Assembly: GCF_029054785.1 (NCBI RefSeq)
Contig: NZ_JAIDEN010000167.1
Coordinates: forward strand, 1-34,433
DNA length: 34,433 bases
Reading direction: 5' to 3'
From: Duncaniella sp.
Lineage (GTDB): Bacteria > Bacteroidota > Bacteroidia > Bacteroidales > Muribaculaceae
Below, piece after piece: positions 1 to 8,811 of the stretch. The translations under genes were made by a program, and so were the position numbers. The notes beneath the pieces are model-generated. The model saw nothing but the letters and a program-made list of their open reading frames with translations. It did not search any database and was not told where the DNA came from. How positions within the stretch are numbered: the stretch's first letter is position 1; the number at the start of each line of letters is the position of its first letter.

Positions 1-12
1 AGATTTTAACTA

Positions 13-26
13 TTGTTTTTAAACAA
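13..26. promoter_or_regulatory. Short palindrome upstream of the DeoR-type gene
   Basis: TTGTTT-TT-AAACAA is a perfect 6-bp inverted repeat that ends ten bases before the start codon of the regulator. The position would suit an autoregulatory operator, but the window starts too close to see the promoter. Such AT-rich palindromes also arise by chance. Confidence 0.25.
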
Positions 27-35
27 CCTCTATAT

Positions 36-836
36 ATGACAAAAGAAGAACGACATAATCTGATCCTTGAAACTCTCATCCGTCACGAATCCATTCCGGT
101 ATCGAGCCTGTCGTTACTTTTGGACGTATCGGCCGTTACGATCCGTAAGGACCTTACGGAACTCGAAAGTGCAAACAAACTCTATCGAAGCCACGGCAAA
201 GCTGTGCTGATCAATCCGTATATCAACAACCGCTCCATCCTGGAGAAAGAAAAACTCGCACGACGCGAAAAGGAACTGATCGGACGCGAAGCAGCCTCAA
301 TGATCACGCAGGACGACTCGATCATCATCGCATCAGGCTCCACAGTCCTGGCATTCGCCCACTGCATCAAGCCGATCCACCGACTGACCGTCATCAGCGC
401 CTCTCTCAAAGTCTCGGAGTTCCTAGGCACCAATGAAAACATCGAGGTGATCCAGCTCGGAGGCGCCCTGCGCCACAGCAGTCTCTCTGTCGTAGGCAAA
501 CACGCCGAAGCCCCTCTCAGCGAATTCTGTTGCAGCAAACTGTTCATCGGAGTGGACGGCATCGATCTTGATTTCGGCCTCACAACCACAGACATACGCG
601 AGGCAGACCTGAACAAAGTCATGATGCGTACAGCCCAGAAGACCATCGTTCTTGCCGACTCTTCGAAGTTCCGGCGCAGGGGCTTCAGCAAGATCGCAAA
701 CATCACAGATGTCGACACCATCATCACAGACTCCAACATCCCGTCGACGATCAGCCAGGCGATTGAGGATCTCGGCATCGAACTTAGAATCGTCGACATC
801 AAAGACCCGTCATCCGGTGTCGACCCACAGACCTGA
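36..836 (+). CDS. DeoR/GlpR-family transcriptional regulator
   Basis: This 266-residue protein has the full DeoR-family layout. An N-terminal winged helix-turn-helix spans about residues 5-57, including the recognition stretch VSAVTIRKDLTELE. A C-terminal sugar-phosphate sensor domain spans about 75-240 and includes IIIASGSTVLAFA and the later IGVDGIDLDFGLTT and IVLADSSKF segments. Family members usually repress carbohydrate or glycerol genes until a phosphorylated intermediate binds. The gene is followed by its own terminator, so it is a separate unit from the SusC/SusD operon beginning 645 bases downstream. That operon is its most plausible target: the exact 10-mer GTTTCATTTC lies on both sides of the operon promoter, and DeoR-type operators often contain TTTC-like direct repeats. 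The sensor family fits a phosphosugar or glycerol-3-phosphate signal, but the ligand cannot be read from sequence. Confidence 0.88.
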   Translation: MTKEERHNLILETLIRHESIPVSSLSLLLDVSAVTIRKDLTELESANKLYRSHGKAVLINPYINNRSILEKEKLARREKELIGREAASMITQDDSIIIASGSTVLAFAHCIKPIHRLTVISASLKVSEFLGTNENIEVIQLGGALRHSSLSVVGKHAEAPLSEFCCSKLFIGVDGIDLDFGLTTTDIREADLNKVMMRTAQKTIVLADSSKFRRRGFSKIANITDVDTIITDSNIPSTISQAIEDLGIELRIVDIKDPSSGVDPQT

Positions 837-922
837 CGCCCTCCCCTCCACCCGACCTCTCTCCCCTTCCAGCCCTAAACCTTCGCCCTGTTTCCATCTG
901 TTTTTCCGCCATAGAAGCCGCC

Positions 923-945
923 AAGGACTCATGTGTCCTTTTTTT
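923..945 (+). terminator. Intrinsic terminator after the DeoR-type gene
   Basis: AAGGAC, a six-base loop and GTCCTT form a 6-bp stem at 923-940, running directly into a T tract (939-945). It lies 87 bases beyond the stop codon and separates the regulator from the downstream operon. Confidence 0.6.
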
Positions 946-1164
946 CCCGCCATCAGATCTATCGGAATTAACGGATTGCGACTCTGCATCACTCTACATC
1001 ACTCTGCAAACATAAGTCCGGCAAGTATAATCTTACGCCACGAAAGGTTTCATTTCGAATCAAGCAAAAGCGTTCAAATTTAACACTATTCCAGTAAATT
1101 GACATTTTTGCTACCCTATTTTTGAATTTTAATCAAAAATCAATAAAAAAAGTACTAAAAAAAT
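946..1164. other. Gene-free upstream region of the PUL operon
   Basis: I see no credible gene here. The stretch holds a decamer-like direct repeat (ACTCTGCATC, ACTCTACATC, ACTCTGCAAA at 981-1010) and one copy of GTTTCATTTC at 1047-1056, the latter within a CGAAA/TTTCG inverted repeat. It becomes very AT-rich towards the promoter. It is a likely regulator-binding region. Confidence 0.4.
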
Positions 1165-1195
1165 TTTGTGGATTAGTTTATATATTATACTTTTG
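1165..1195 (+). promoter_or_regulatory. Bacteroidota-type promoter of the PUL operon
   Basis: TTTG at 1165-1168 and TACTTTTG at 1188-1195 match the -33 TTTG and -7 TAnnTTTG consensus with a 19-base spacer. Transcription would start near 1202, giving a leader of about 280 nt before the first gene. Confidence 0.65.
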
Positions 1196-1201
1196 TTGCG
1201 A

Positions 1202-1480
1202 CTTGAAATCTATAATGTTTCATTTCAGTTTAAAAACGAAAGTCGATAAATAAAGTGTTCCCCACGGGAGTTGTCTCGCTCCCGCACCAGTCCACAACAT
1301 TATATCGCCTATACAAACCCGCCTGAAATCTATTCCCCCTAAAACCTGCATCAGGATGCAGAACAAAAACAAAACAATAATCCAAACCATCCTTAACCCG
1401 CAGCGATTCCGGAATCTCAAGAAAGACGTCCGGAAAATCTTCATATAAAAATACCAAAAACAACATAACCAATCAACCTT
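1202..1480 (+). promoter_or_regulatory. Long 5' leader of the PUL operon
   Basis: This untranslated leader holds a second copy of GTTTCATTTC at 1217-1226, within a TGAAAT/ATTTCA inverted repeat. It also holds two small perfect hairpins: CGGGAG/CTCCCG (1265-1270 with 1279-1284) and CTGCAT/ATGCAG (1346-1351 with 1356-1361). No known riboswitch was recognised. The hairpins could affect stability or translation of the BACON gene at 1481. Confidence 0.35.
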
Positions 1481-2458
1481 ATGAAAAAACCATTCTTTAA
1501 AACACTTGCGGCGATAGCTCTATGCTTTGTGGGCTTTACGTCGTGTGGTGTCGACGACACGGCTGAAGACGCAGTACCTCGTCTGAAGGTAGATCAAAAC
1601 CGCGTGGAGCTGATCAGAACAGGCACACTCTCCACAGGAGCCGCTGCGACACTCACAATCACAGCCAACAAAGGCTATGTAGTTACCAGCGATGCCGAAT
1701 GGCTTTCCGTTGACAGACCGACCGGACGCGGCGCCGTCAATGTCAACATCCTCGCTGAGGAAAACGAAAGCGGTGCTGTCCGCAAAGGCTTCCTGACCGT
1801 CACTTCCGGCCAGAACCTCAGCGAGACAATCACCGTCATCCAGAACCTCGAAGAAGACCGCGATGACCGCATGCCCGTGGGCCATGTCTACTTCTCCGAC
1901 AACTTCGAATGGTGTGTGGGCGGTACTGACGACGTAGGCAACCAGGCCATCGGCGATGCCCGCAACATATATACCTGGGACTATGCTGCCAACGGTTTTA
2001 CAAGTTCGCTTCCGACATTCCAGGCAAACTATGAGGACCTGAACTCCAATGCCAAGACCGTTTATACAATGAAGGGCTATATCAAGTTCGACAAGACCAA
2101 CACCATCACAGCCATCGCCATCCGCAATCTCGGCATCGCGCCTGAGAAATCGACCAATGTCAAAGTCAGCTTCAAATGTGCACGCTACAACACTGACAAG
2201 ACCACAGTCGTAGTGGCCATCGAAGGCGACGGCTCAATTGACGGCGGCACTCAGGCCGGCACACGCATTGTCAGCGCCCCAGTAGCCATGTCAGCCGACA
2301 AGCTCGTCTGGTCAGACGTAAGCGTCAACCTCCGCGGCATCACATCGAAAACCAAAGTCATCATCGGCGAACAGACATACGTAAAGGACGGCATCAACAA
2401 CAGCGGAACCTATCGCTGGTATATGGATGACCTCAAGGTAGAGCGCATCGAACGCTGA
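1481..2458 (+). CDS. BACON-domain surface lipoprotein, probable glycan-binding protein
   Basis: This 325-residue protein starts with a type II signal peptide (KKPFFKTLAAIALCF) and lipobox GFTSC, so it should be a lipoprotein, probably exported to the cell surface. Residues about 55-130 form one BACON domain, with the typical pattern of TSDAEWLSVDRPTG and later a GFLTV strand and TVIQN ending. The remaining part from about residue 145 is a beta-rich domain that recurs at the C-terminus of the next gene: both have a VYxxDxFxW start, an ARNIYTWD segment and a final YRW/FRW-MDDLKVxRIE. I do not recognise that domain; it could be a carbohydrate-binding module. It is the first gene of the operon, ahead of susC, which is unusual because surface glycan-binding proteins usually follow susD. 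Confidence 0.8.
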   Translation: MKKPFFKTLAAIALCFVGFTSCGVDDTAEDAVPRLKVDQNRVELIRTGTLSTGAAATLTITANKGYVVTSDAEWLSVDRPTGRGAVNVNILAEENESGAVRKGFLTVTSGQNLSETITVIQNLEEDRDDRMPVGHVYFSDNFEWCVGGTDDVGNQAIGDARNIYTWDYAANGFTSSLPTFQANYEDLNSNAKTVYTMKGYIKFDKTNTITAIAIRNLGIAPEKSTNVKVSFKCARYNTDKTTVVVAIEGDGSIDGGTQAGTRIVSAPVAMSADKLVWSDVSVNLRGITSKTKVIIGEQTYVKDGINNSGTYRWYMDDLKVERIER

Positions 2459-2494
2459 GACCACCATTCTTAATTAACCGAACAATCAACAGAC

Positions 2495-4096
2495 ATGAAA
2501 CTACATAAAAATTTCATATTCGCATCAGCCCTTACCCTTGCGGCAGGCTTCGGCCTTGCACTCACGGGCTGTAACAGCGATGACGATAATCTTCCCGCCC
2601 ACTTCAAGGCCGACACCCGCGAGTTCACTCTGGAATATGACGGTCTGACAGATAAGGGCGAGGAACCGTCGCTCACACTCAACACAAGCGGAAACTGGAG
2701 CGTAAGCCAGAAGGACGAGTGGATCCACCTCTCGCGCGAGTCCGGCACACGCGGCAGCCACAAGATCTTCGTGACAGCCGACGAAAACACAGGCGAACAA
2801 CGCTCCGGTTTTGTGGAAATTAAACTTTTAGGGGGGGATAAAACAGAACTCCTCGCCGTCACTCAGAACAAGAAAGTCGGCACTCTCGCCGTCTCTCCCG
2901 CACTCATCAATGTCACCACTCTGGGTAACGCCGCCGAGGACGAGGCTCTCGCCTTTACGATCGACACAAACTCAGACTGGACAATCTCGCTTCCCGCAGG
3001 CTGCGACTGGATCACTCCGTCAAAGGTTTCAGGAGAAGCAGGCAAAGAAAAAATCACTTTCACAGCAGCCGTCAACACCACCGGCTCTGCACGCGAGGCC
3101 AAAATCACAGTAAGTGCCGGTGCGCTCTCACGCTACACAACAGTGCGCCAGGACGGTGAAGTATTCACTGTTACTGAAAACGGCACTCCCGTCACCAAGC
3201 TGACATTCGCCGCTTCCGAGGCAACAGGCCTGAGCACCGAGCTCACCGTAGGCTGCATCGAGTCCTGGACTCTCACTGCCAAACCCGAATGGCTAACTAT
3301 CAACCCCACAAGCGGCGAAGCCGGCGAGACCAAAGTCACACTGACCGCAGAGGTCAATACCGAAGGGGCCCGCGAAGGCTATGTGACCATCACAACAGCC
3401 CACGGCCTTGTGCTGACCGCTCCCGTGCTCCAGCTCTCGGACCGTCCCGAACCTGACTCCAAGGCAGTAGGCTTTGTCTACTACAACGATGACTTCTCAT
3501 GGGTGCAGGGCGGCGACGACCAGATCAGCAACATCAATGGCGGCGCGCCAAACAATGCCCGCAACATCTACACATGGGATTTCGGCGCCAACGGATTCAG
3601 CGACGTACTCGCTCCTTTCAACCAGAAATATACCGACTACAATGCCTCGGCTAAAGTCATCTATGCAATGGCCGGCTATCTGAAATTCAACAAAGGCGGT
3701 GCCCAGACAGCAATCGGACTCAAAAACGGTCTTCCGATCGAAGGCGGCCATTACGCGAACGTAGATGTGACTTTCCGCGCAGCCAAAAACGGCACTGACC
3801 CCGTGACAGTCACTGTGATGATCGAAGGCGACGGCGAAATCGTCGACGGTGTCAGCAAGACCCAAAGCAAGGAACTCGAACCGTTCCACAATTCAGACAA
3901 GAACGTCCCCTGGAAATGGACTGACATGAAAGTCACCATCAACGGCGCCACAGCTAACACTAAAATCATAATCGGCGCCACACCCTTCATCATCAATGGA
4001 TTCCAGTCCGTAGCCACTTATCCCGACAACGGCAAGACTTCATATTTCCGCTGGTTCATGGACGACCTTAAAGTAACCCGAATCGAGACCAAATAA
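2495..4096 (+). CDS. Multi-BACON surface lipoprotein, paralogue of the preceding gene
   Basis: The 533-residue product has a lipoprotein signal peptide ending at LALTGC. It then carries three successive BACON-like repeats at about residues 45-125, 130-215 and 220-315, each with a W(S/T/L) strand, a PxSGExG turn and an xREAxxTVS-like strand. From about residue 325 it carries the same C-terminal domain as the protein encoded at 1481-2458. BACON domains are thought to be spacers or mucin/carbohydrate-interacting modules in Bacteroidota, so this protein probably projects its C-terminal domain from the cell surface to catch glycan for the SusCD pair. A run of seven G (2831-2837) in the reading frame could be slippage-prone. 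The gene starts 36 bases after the previous stop and ends 15 bases before susC. Confidence 0.8.
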   Translation: MKLHKNFIFASALTLAAGFGLALTGCNSDDDNLPAHFKADTREFTLEYDGLTDKGEEPSLTLNTSGNWSVSQKDEWIHLSRESGTRGSHKIFVTADENTGEQRSGFVEIKLLGGDKTELLAVTQNKKVGTLAVSPALINVTTLGNAAEDEALAFTIDTNSDWTISLPAGCDWITPSKVSGEAGKEKITFTAAVNTTGSAREAKITVSAGALSRYTTVRQDGEVFTVTENGTPVTKLTFAASEATGLSTELTVGCIESWTLTAKPEWLTINPTSGEAGETKVTLTAEVNTEGAREGYVTITTAHGLVLTAPVLQLSDRPEPDSKAVGFVYYNDDFSWVQGGDDQISNINGGAPNNARNIYTWDFGANGFSDVLAPFNQKYTDYNASAKVIYAMAGYLKFNKGGAQTAIGLKNGLPIEGGHYANVDVTFRAAKNGTDPVTVTVMIEGDGEIVDGVSKTQSKELEPFHNSDKNVPWKWTDMKVTINGATANTKIIIGATPFIINGFQSVATYPDNGKTSYFRWFMDDLKVTRIETK

Positions 4097-4111
4097 AAAC
4101 AGTAAACAACA

Positions 4112-7078
4112 ATGAAACACAGACATTATACTGCAAAAAGCCTCAAGGGGTTGTTTTGCGCCTTGTTCCTCGGTCTGCTTTCAACGGCTTTCATGACTGC
4201 TGCCGCACAAGTCACCGGCACAGTGACCGATACCGACGGTGAACCTCTGACCGGCGCCACAATCATGGTCCAGGGCACCAAACTCGCAGCCGCGGCTGAC
4301 ATCGACGGCAATTTCTCACTTGACGCCAAACCCGGTCAGGTCATGAAAGTGACCTACGTCGGCAAACTTCCCGCCGATGTGAAAGTTCAGTCCGGCAAAA
4401 CCCACTATAACATCGTGCTCGAATCTGACGACAAGATGCTTGACGAAGTTGTCGTTGTCGGCTACGGTACAATGGAGAAAAAACGCGTGACATCGGCCAT
4501 CACCTCCATCAGCGGTGACGACATGATGTCCGGTCTGGGCGGTGCGACAATCGCCACAGCTCTCCAGGGCAAGATCTCAGGTCTCACCACAACCGGCAGC
4601 GCATCGCCCAACGCATCCAACGGCTATCAGCTCCGCGGTGTCGCTTCGGTCAACGCCGGCCAGGGTCCGCTCGTTGTGATCGACGGTATCCCCGGAGGTG
4701 ACCTCCGCGCCATCAATCAGGAAGACATCCAGTCGATCGACGTGCTGAAAGACGCATCGGCAGGTGCAATCTACGGTACACGCGCGGCAGCAGGCGTGAT
4801 CCTCGTGACCACAAAGAAAGCCAAGGAAGGCAAGACTCAGGTCAACTACTCGTGTGAACTCTCCATCGAGAGCGTCCGCAAACACCTCGACATCCTCTCG
4901 TCTCAGGAATATATCGAACGCGGTCTCGGCCAGGACTACGGCTATGACACCGACTGGTACAAGGAACTCACCCGCGACAATCCCCTCAGCCAGCGCCATG
5001 TGCTGACCATCTCCGGAGGCACAAAAGACCTCCAGCTCTACTCATCGCTGATGTACTCCGACCAGCAGGGTATTGTCAGAGGTGACGGCAGAACCGACTA
5101 TTCAGGCCGCATCAACGGACGCTACCGCATGTGGGACGGCGTTGCCGAACTCAGTGTAAAAGCCCAGTTCCGCCAGGCTGACCGCGACAAGCGAAACGGT
5201 TCCTACACCTTCCAGAAGGCTATCGAACTCAACCCGACAATCCCCCTGTGGGATCCCGCCAACCCGTCGAACTATAATGTCAGCGGCGTCGGCATGGGCG
5301 GCAACTCATGGAACCCCGTGGCTGACATCGAATACAAGGACTACTCGGCCAAGGACCAGTGGTTCCTCGGCGATGCCACACTGAAAATCAACCTCATGAA
5401 AGGTCTCTCCGTACAGGGTACAATGGGTCTCGACATGCGCCAGTACCAGTACAATCTCTATTACGGTCAGAAACACAACGAAAGTGTCACTTCAAGCAAG
5501 CGCGGCAAAGCTACCCACGAGTTCAGCAAGTCGCTCAACAAATCGTTCGAAGCCTACGCCAACTATATGCGTGAATTCGGCGAACACTTCGTTGACGCCG
5601 TTGTCGGATACAGCTTCTATGAAAACGAAGGCACCGAAAGCTTCTCAATGACCAACGCCAACTTCACAGTCGACGGTATCGGTCCCTGGGACATGAGCGC
5701 CGGTACAGACCTCAGCGACGGCCAGGCCTCGATGTCATCCAACAAGAATCCGCGCCAAAGACTTCTCTCGTTCTTCGGACGTGCGAACTACTCTTTCGCC
5801 GACAAATACATGGCAACCGTCAGCTACCGCCGCGAAGGTTCATCAAAGTTCGGTAAGAACAACCGCTGGGGCGACTTCTGGTCTGTTTCAGGCGGCTGGC
5901 GCATCTCCCGCGAGAACTTCATGGAAGGAATCGACTGGATCAATGACCTCAAACTCCGCGTAGGCTACGGTGTCACCGGTAACAACGACTTCGGCAGCGG
6001 CTACACAGTGCGCACCTACAAGTCAAACGACATGTATCCCACCAACGGCATCTGGCAGCCCGGCTACGGTTCGACCAAAAACATCAACCCCGACCTGAAG
6101 TGGGAAGAAAAGAAAGAGCTTAACATCGGTCTTGACTACGCAGTCCTCAACAACCGCATCTGCGGTAAATTCGACTGGTATCACCGCCAGGTGGACGACA
6201 TGCTCTTCGAAGTTGCAGCACCCGTGCCCCCGATGGTCTACACGACAGTGATGAAAAACATCGGCAGTCTCACCAACACAGGCTGGGAATTCGAGATCAC
6301 AGGCGTTCCCTTCCAGTCGCGTGAATTCACATGGAGCTCAACAGCCCGCATCTCCCACAACTCCACCAAGATCAAGAACCTCGGCGACAGCGATTCCTTC
6401 ATGCTCCCCTCAGCGATGCCCGCATCAATGGGCTACGAGCAGAAACTCGTCAACGGCTCGAAGATCGGTCAGTTCTGGCTTTTCAAATACGCCGGTCTTG
6501 ACGAAAACGGCAAGTGGCTCATCTATGACAAGGACAACAACGTGGTGCCTGCCAAAGACGGATCAGTCAACAACCTCGTCGATGCCAACAAGCACTGGGT
6601 CGGCAATGCGATCCCCAAGGCAATCATCTCCTGGGAAAACAACTTCCGCTACCGCAACTTTGACCTCGGCATCAACCTCCGCTCATGGCTTGACTACGAT
6701 GTGTTCAGCGAAATCATCCTCTACCACGGTCTGCAATCGACCTCCCAGGAAAATGTCCTGAAGATCGCCTATACCGACAACGCGGCCATCAACGACACCC
6801 GCATCACCTCGGACTACTTCCTCAGCGACGCATCCTTCCTCAAGATCGACGCCGTCTCCCTTGGCTACACACTCAACACCGCCAAATGGAACAAGTATCT
6901 GACCCGCGCACGCTTCTATGTCACCGCCCGCGATCTTTACACCTGGACCAACTACAAGGGCTACAATCCCGAAGTGAACATCAACGGCCTCTATCCCGGT
7001 GTGGAATATGTCCGCAACTCGGCCAACATGTATCCTCAGACAACCCGCTGGACTTTCGGCGTACAGCTGACATTCTAA
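4112..7078 (+). CDS. SusC/RagA-family TonB-dependent outer-membrane transporter
   Basis: A 988-residue outer-membrane barrel protein. After a signal peptide (about residues 1-33, ending AAAQ) comes a carboxypeptidase-regulatory-like domain (about 34-108; VTGTVTDTDGEPLTGATI and DIDGNFSL). The family motif DEVVVVGYGTMEKKRVTSAI follows, then a plug domain containing GAIYGTRAAAGVILVTTKKA and a long beta barrel ending in WTFGVQLTF, with a C-terminal aromatic residue as expected for BAM-dependent proteins. It should import oligosaccharide, or another polymer fragment, into the periplasm together with the SusD partner encoded next, using TonB energy. Length is normal for the family, and no frameshift or missing segment is seen. 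Confidence 0.95.
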   Translation: MKHRHYTAKSLKGLFCALFLGLLSTAFMTAAAQVTGTVTDTDGEPLTGATIMVQGTKLAAAADIDGNFSLDAKPGQVMKVTYVGKLPADVKVQSGKTHYNIVLESDDKMLDEVVVVGYGTMEKKRVTSAITSISGDDMMSGLGGATIATALQGKISGLTTTGSASPNASNGYQLRGVASVNAGQGPLVVIDGIPGGDLRAINQEDIQSIDVLKDASAGAIYGTRAAAGVILVTTKKAKEGKTQVNYSCELSIESVRKHLDILSSQEYIERGLGQDYGYDTDWYKELTRDNPLSQRHVLTISGGTKDLQLYSSLMYSDQQGIVRGDGRTDYSGRINGRYRMWDGVAELSVKAQFRQADRDKRNGSYTFQKAIELNPTIPLWDPANPSNYNVSGVGMGGNSWNPVADIEYKDYSAKDQWFLGDATLKINLMKGLSVQGTMGLDMRQYQYNLYYGQKHNESVTSSKRGKATHEFSKSLNKSFEAYANYMREFGEHFVDAVVGYSFYENEGTESFSMTNANFTVDGIGPWDMSAGTDLSDGQASMSSNKNPRQRLLSFFGRANYSFADKYMATVSYRREGSSKFGKNNRWGDFWSVSGGWRISRENFMEGIDWINDLKLRVGYGVTGNNDFGSGYTVRTYKSNDMYPTNGIWQPGYGSTKNINPDLKWEEKKELNIGLDYAVLNNRICGKFDWYHRQVDDMLFEVAAPVPPMVYTTVMKNIGSLTNTGWEFEITGVPFQSREFTWSSTARISHNSTKIKNLGDSDSFMLPSAMPASMGYEQKLVNGSKIGQFWLFKYAGLDENGKWLIYDKDNNVVPAKDGSVNNLVDANKHWVGNAIPKAIISWENNFRYRNFDLGINLRSWLDYDVFSEIILYHGLQSTSQENVLKIAYTDNAAINDTRITSDYFLSDASFLKIDAVSLGYTLNTAKWNKYLTRARFYVTARDLYTWTNYKGYNPEVNINGLYPGVEYVRNSANMYPQTTRWTFGVQLTF

Positions 7079-7106
7079 AACCATGTTAGACAAAATTCAA
7101 CGAACT

Positions 7107-8756
7107 ATGAAATTTAACTTCAAACATATAACTCTGGCTCTGCTGGGAGGCGCCACACTCTTCTCCTGCGACCTTGACGAGAAATTCTACTCCAGCGTGA
7201 CCCCCGACACGTTCATCACCTGCCCGGAGAACACCTACGCCATCCTATGCCGCCCCTTCACCCACTGGAAATGGTATCTTGGCGCTGAACGCTGGTATCT
7301 TCAGGAACTGACCACCGACGAAATGGCCTGCCCGACCCGCGGCAGCGACTTCTACAACAACGGTGAGTACATCCGCCTTCAGGAACACACCTGGACCGGC
7401 GATGACCGCCACGTCAAAAACGTGTGGGACGGCACTATGGGAGCCATCGCTCGTACACTTGAGGCCAAGGAAGACCTCTCAGGCGTGAACTACAATGCCA
7501 TCGGACTCTCCGATGAAGTAAAGAAAGACCACATCAACCAGCTCAACGCCATCCTCGGATGGTACTACATGCGCGGTCTCGACTACTTCGGCGGTCTCCC
7601 GATCTTCCGCAGCAACAATGACGCTCCCTGCGCCCGTTCGACCGACAAGGAGACTTTCGAGTATTGCGAGACACTGTTCAAGAACGCAATCCCCCTGATC
7701 CGCCCCAAAGCATCGCTCGGAGAGGCTCAGGACGGCTACATCCGCCAGGGTGCCGCAGCCATGATGCTTGCCGAACTCTACTTCAACGCCGAAGCCTACG
7801 GTGCCGGTGACCGCTATGCCGAATGCGCAGCCATCTGCGAAGAGCTTATCAAAGGCACATACGGCGCCTATGACATCGACAAGACCTGGTATGGTCCCCA
7901 CTGCTTCGACAATGACAAGTCGCCCGAAGCCGTCTGGTATGTACCCTCACAGAACTCCAAGATGGAATTCAACTGGTATTACCGCTATTTCTACAACCAC
8001 CAGGCCGACAAATACTTCAACTGCCCCTTCCCGGCATCACGCTACAACGGTTTCCAGCTATCGCCCTCGAGTGAGAAAGAAGGAGGTCCCGTCATGGACT
8101 ACAAGCTCGGCAAGAGCTACGAGAAGTTCAACGATGCCGACCTCCGCAAGAAGCCTTATGTCTACCACGGCAACAAGGAATATGAAGGCATGTTCTGCGT
8201 AGGTCTCCAGAAGAACCCCTACACCGGCGAAGTGGCAATCGGACAGAAAGACAAAGCCGGCCAGCAGATCGTGCTTGTGGACTATGTCAACGTAAACGGC
8301 AACAGCAGCACCATGATGGACGGTTCGGAAGCCTCCGGAATCCGTCTGGTGAAAATGCCTATCCCCAACGTTGATGACAAAGACCTCCTCTGGAATCCCG
8401 ACTGGCCATGTATGCGCTTCACTGAAGTCTACTACATGCTCGCCGAATGCAAATGGCGCGCAGGCGACAAGAAGGGAGCCGCCCAGCTGATCAACGAAGT
8501 GCGCAAGCGCAACTTCGTCAACGGCAACGACCCCGACCCCGTGACCGAAGCGAATCTCGATGTCTACCGTATGGCCGACGAATGGCAGATCGAGTTCCTC
8601 GGTGAAGGCCGTCGCCGCACCGACCTCATCCGTCTCGGTCTCTACACGACCGAAAGCTGGTGGGCCCACAAGCCGACCAACGACAACAAGAAGCGCTTCC
8701 CGCTTCCGTCAGAGGCAATCGCAGGCAACCCGCTTCTTGAGCAGAATCCACTCTAA
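7107..8756 (+). CDS. SusD/RagB-family outer-membrane lipoprotein
   Basis: Translated from ATG 7107, the product is 549 residues with a clean lipoprotein signal (KFNFKHITLALLGGATLFSC), so I prefer this over the in-frame ATG at 7083, which would put eight extra residues before the signal. It has the SusD layout: an N-terminal part with YYMRGLDYFGGLPIF and a TPR-like helical core, then the C-terminal region with FTEVYYMLAECKWRAGDKKGA and a WQIEFLGEGRRRTDLIRLGLY segment. It should act as the lid of the SusC channel and bind the target glycan. It lies 28 bases after susC in the usual susC-susD order. Confidence 0.93.
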   Translation: MKFNFKHITLALLGGATLFSCDLDEKFYSSVTPDTFITCPENTYAILCRPFTHWKWYLGAERWYLQELTTDEMACPTRGSDFYNNGEYIRLQEHTWTGDDRHVKNVWDGTMGAIARTLEAKEDLSGVNYNAIGLSDEVKKDHINQLNAILGWYYMRGLDYFGGLPIFRSNNDAPCARSTDKETFEYCETLFKNAIPLIRPKASLGEAQDGYIRQGAAAMMLAELYFNAEAYGAGDRYAECAAICEELIKGTYGAYDIDKTWYGPHCFDNDKSPEAVWYVPSQNSKMEFNWYYRYFYNHQADKYFNCPFPASRYNGFQLSPSSEKEGGPVMDYKLGKSYEKFNDADLRKKPYVYHGNKEYEGMFCVGLQKNPYTGEVAIGQKDKAGQQIVLVDYVNVNGNSSTMMDGSEASGIRLVKMPIPNVDDKDLLWNPDWPCMRFTEVYYMLAECKWRAGDKKGAAQLINEVRKRNFVNGNDPDPVTEANLDVYRMADEWQIEFLGEGRRRTDLIRLGLYTTESWWAHKPTNDNKKRFPLPSEAIAGNPLLEQNPL

Positions 8757-8811
8757 TCCGCCAACCAGTCCTCTCTCCTCAATTAAAACCATCATTTAAA
8801 GTTCAGTTTCT

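Noticed and set aside
2831..2837. Run of seven G in the second BACON gene as a frameshift
   Set aside because: The reading frame is continuous on both sides with BACON repeats before and after, so the gene is intact. Only a slippage risk remains.
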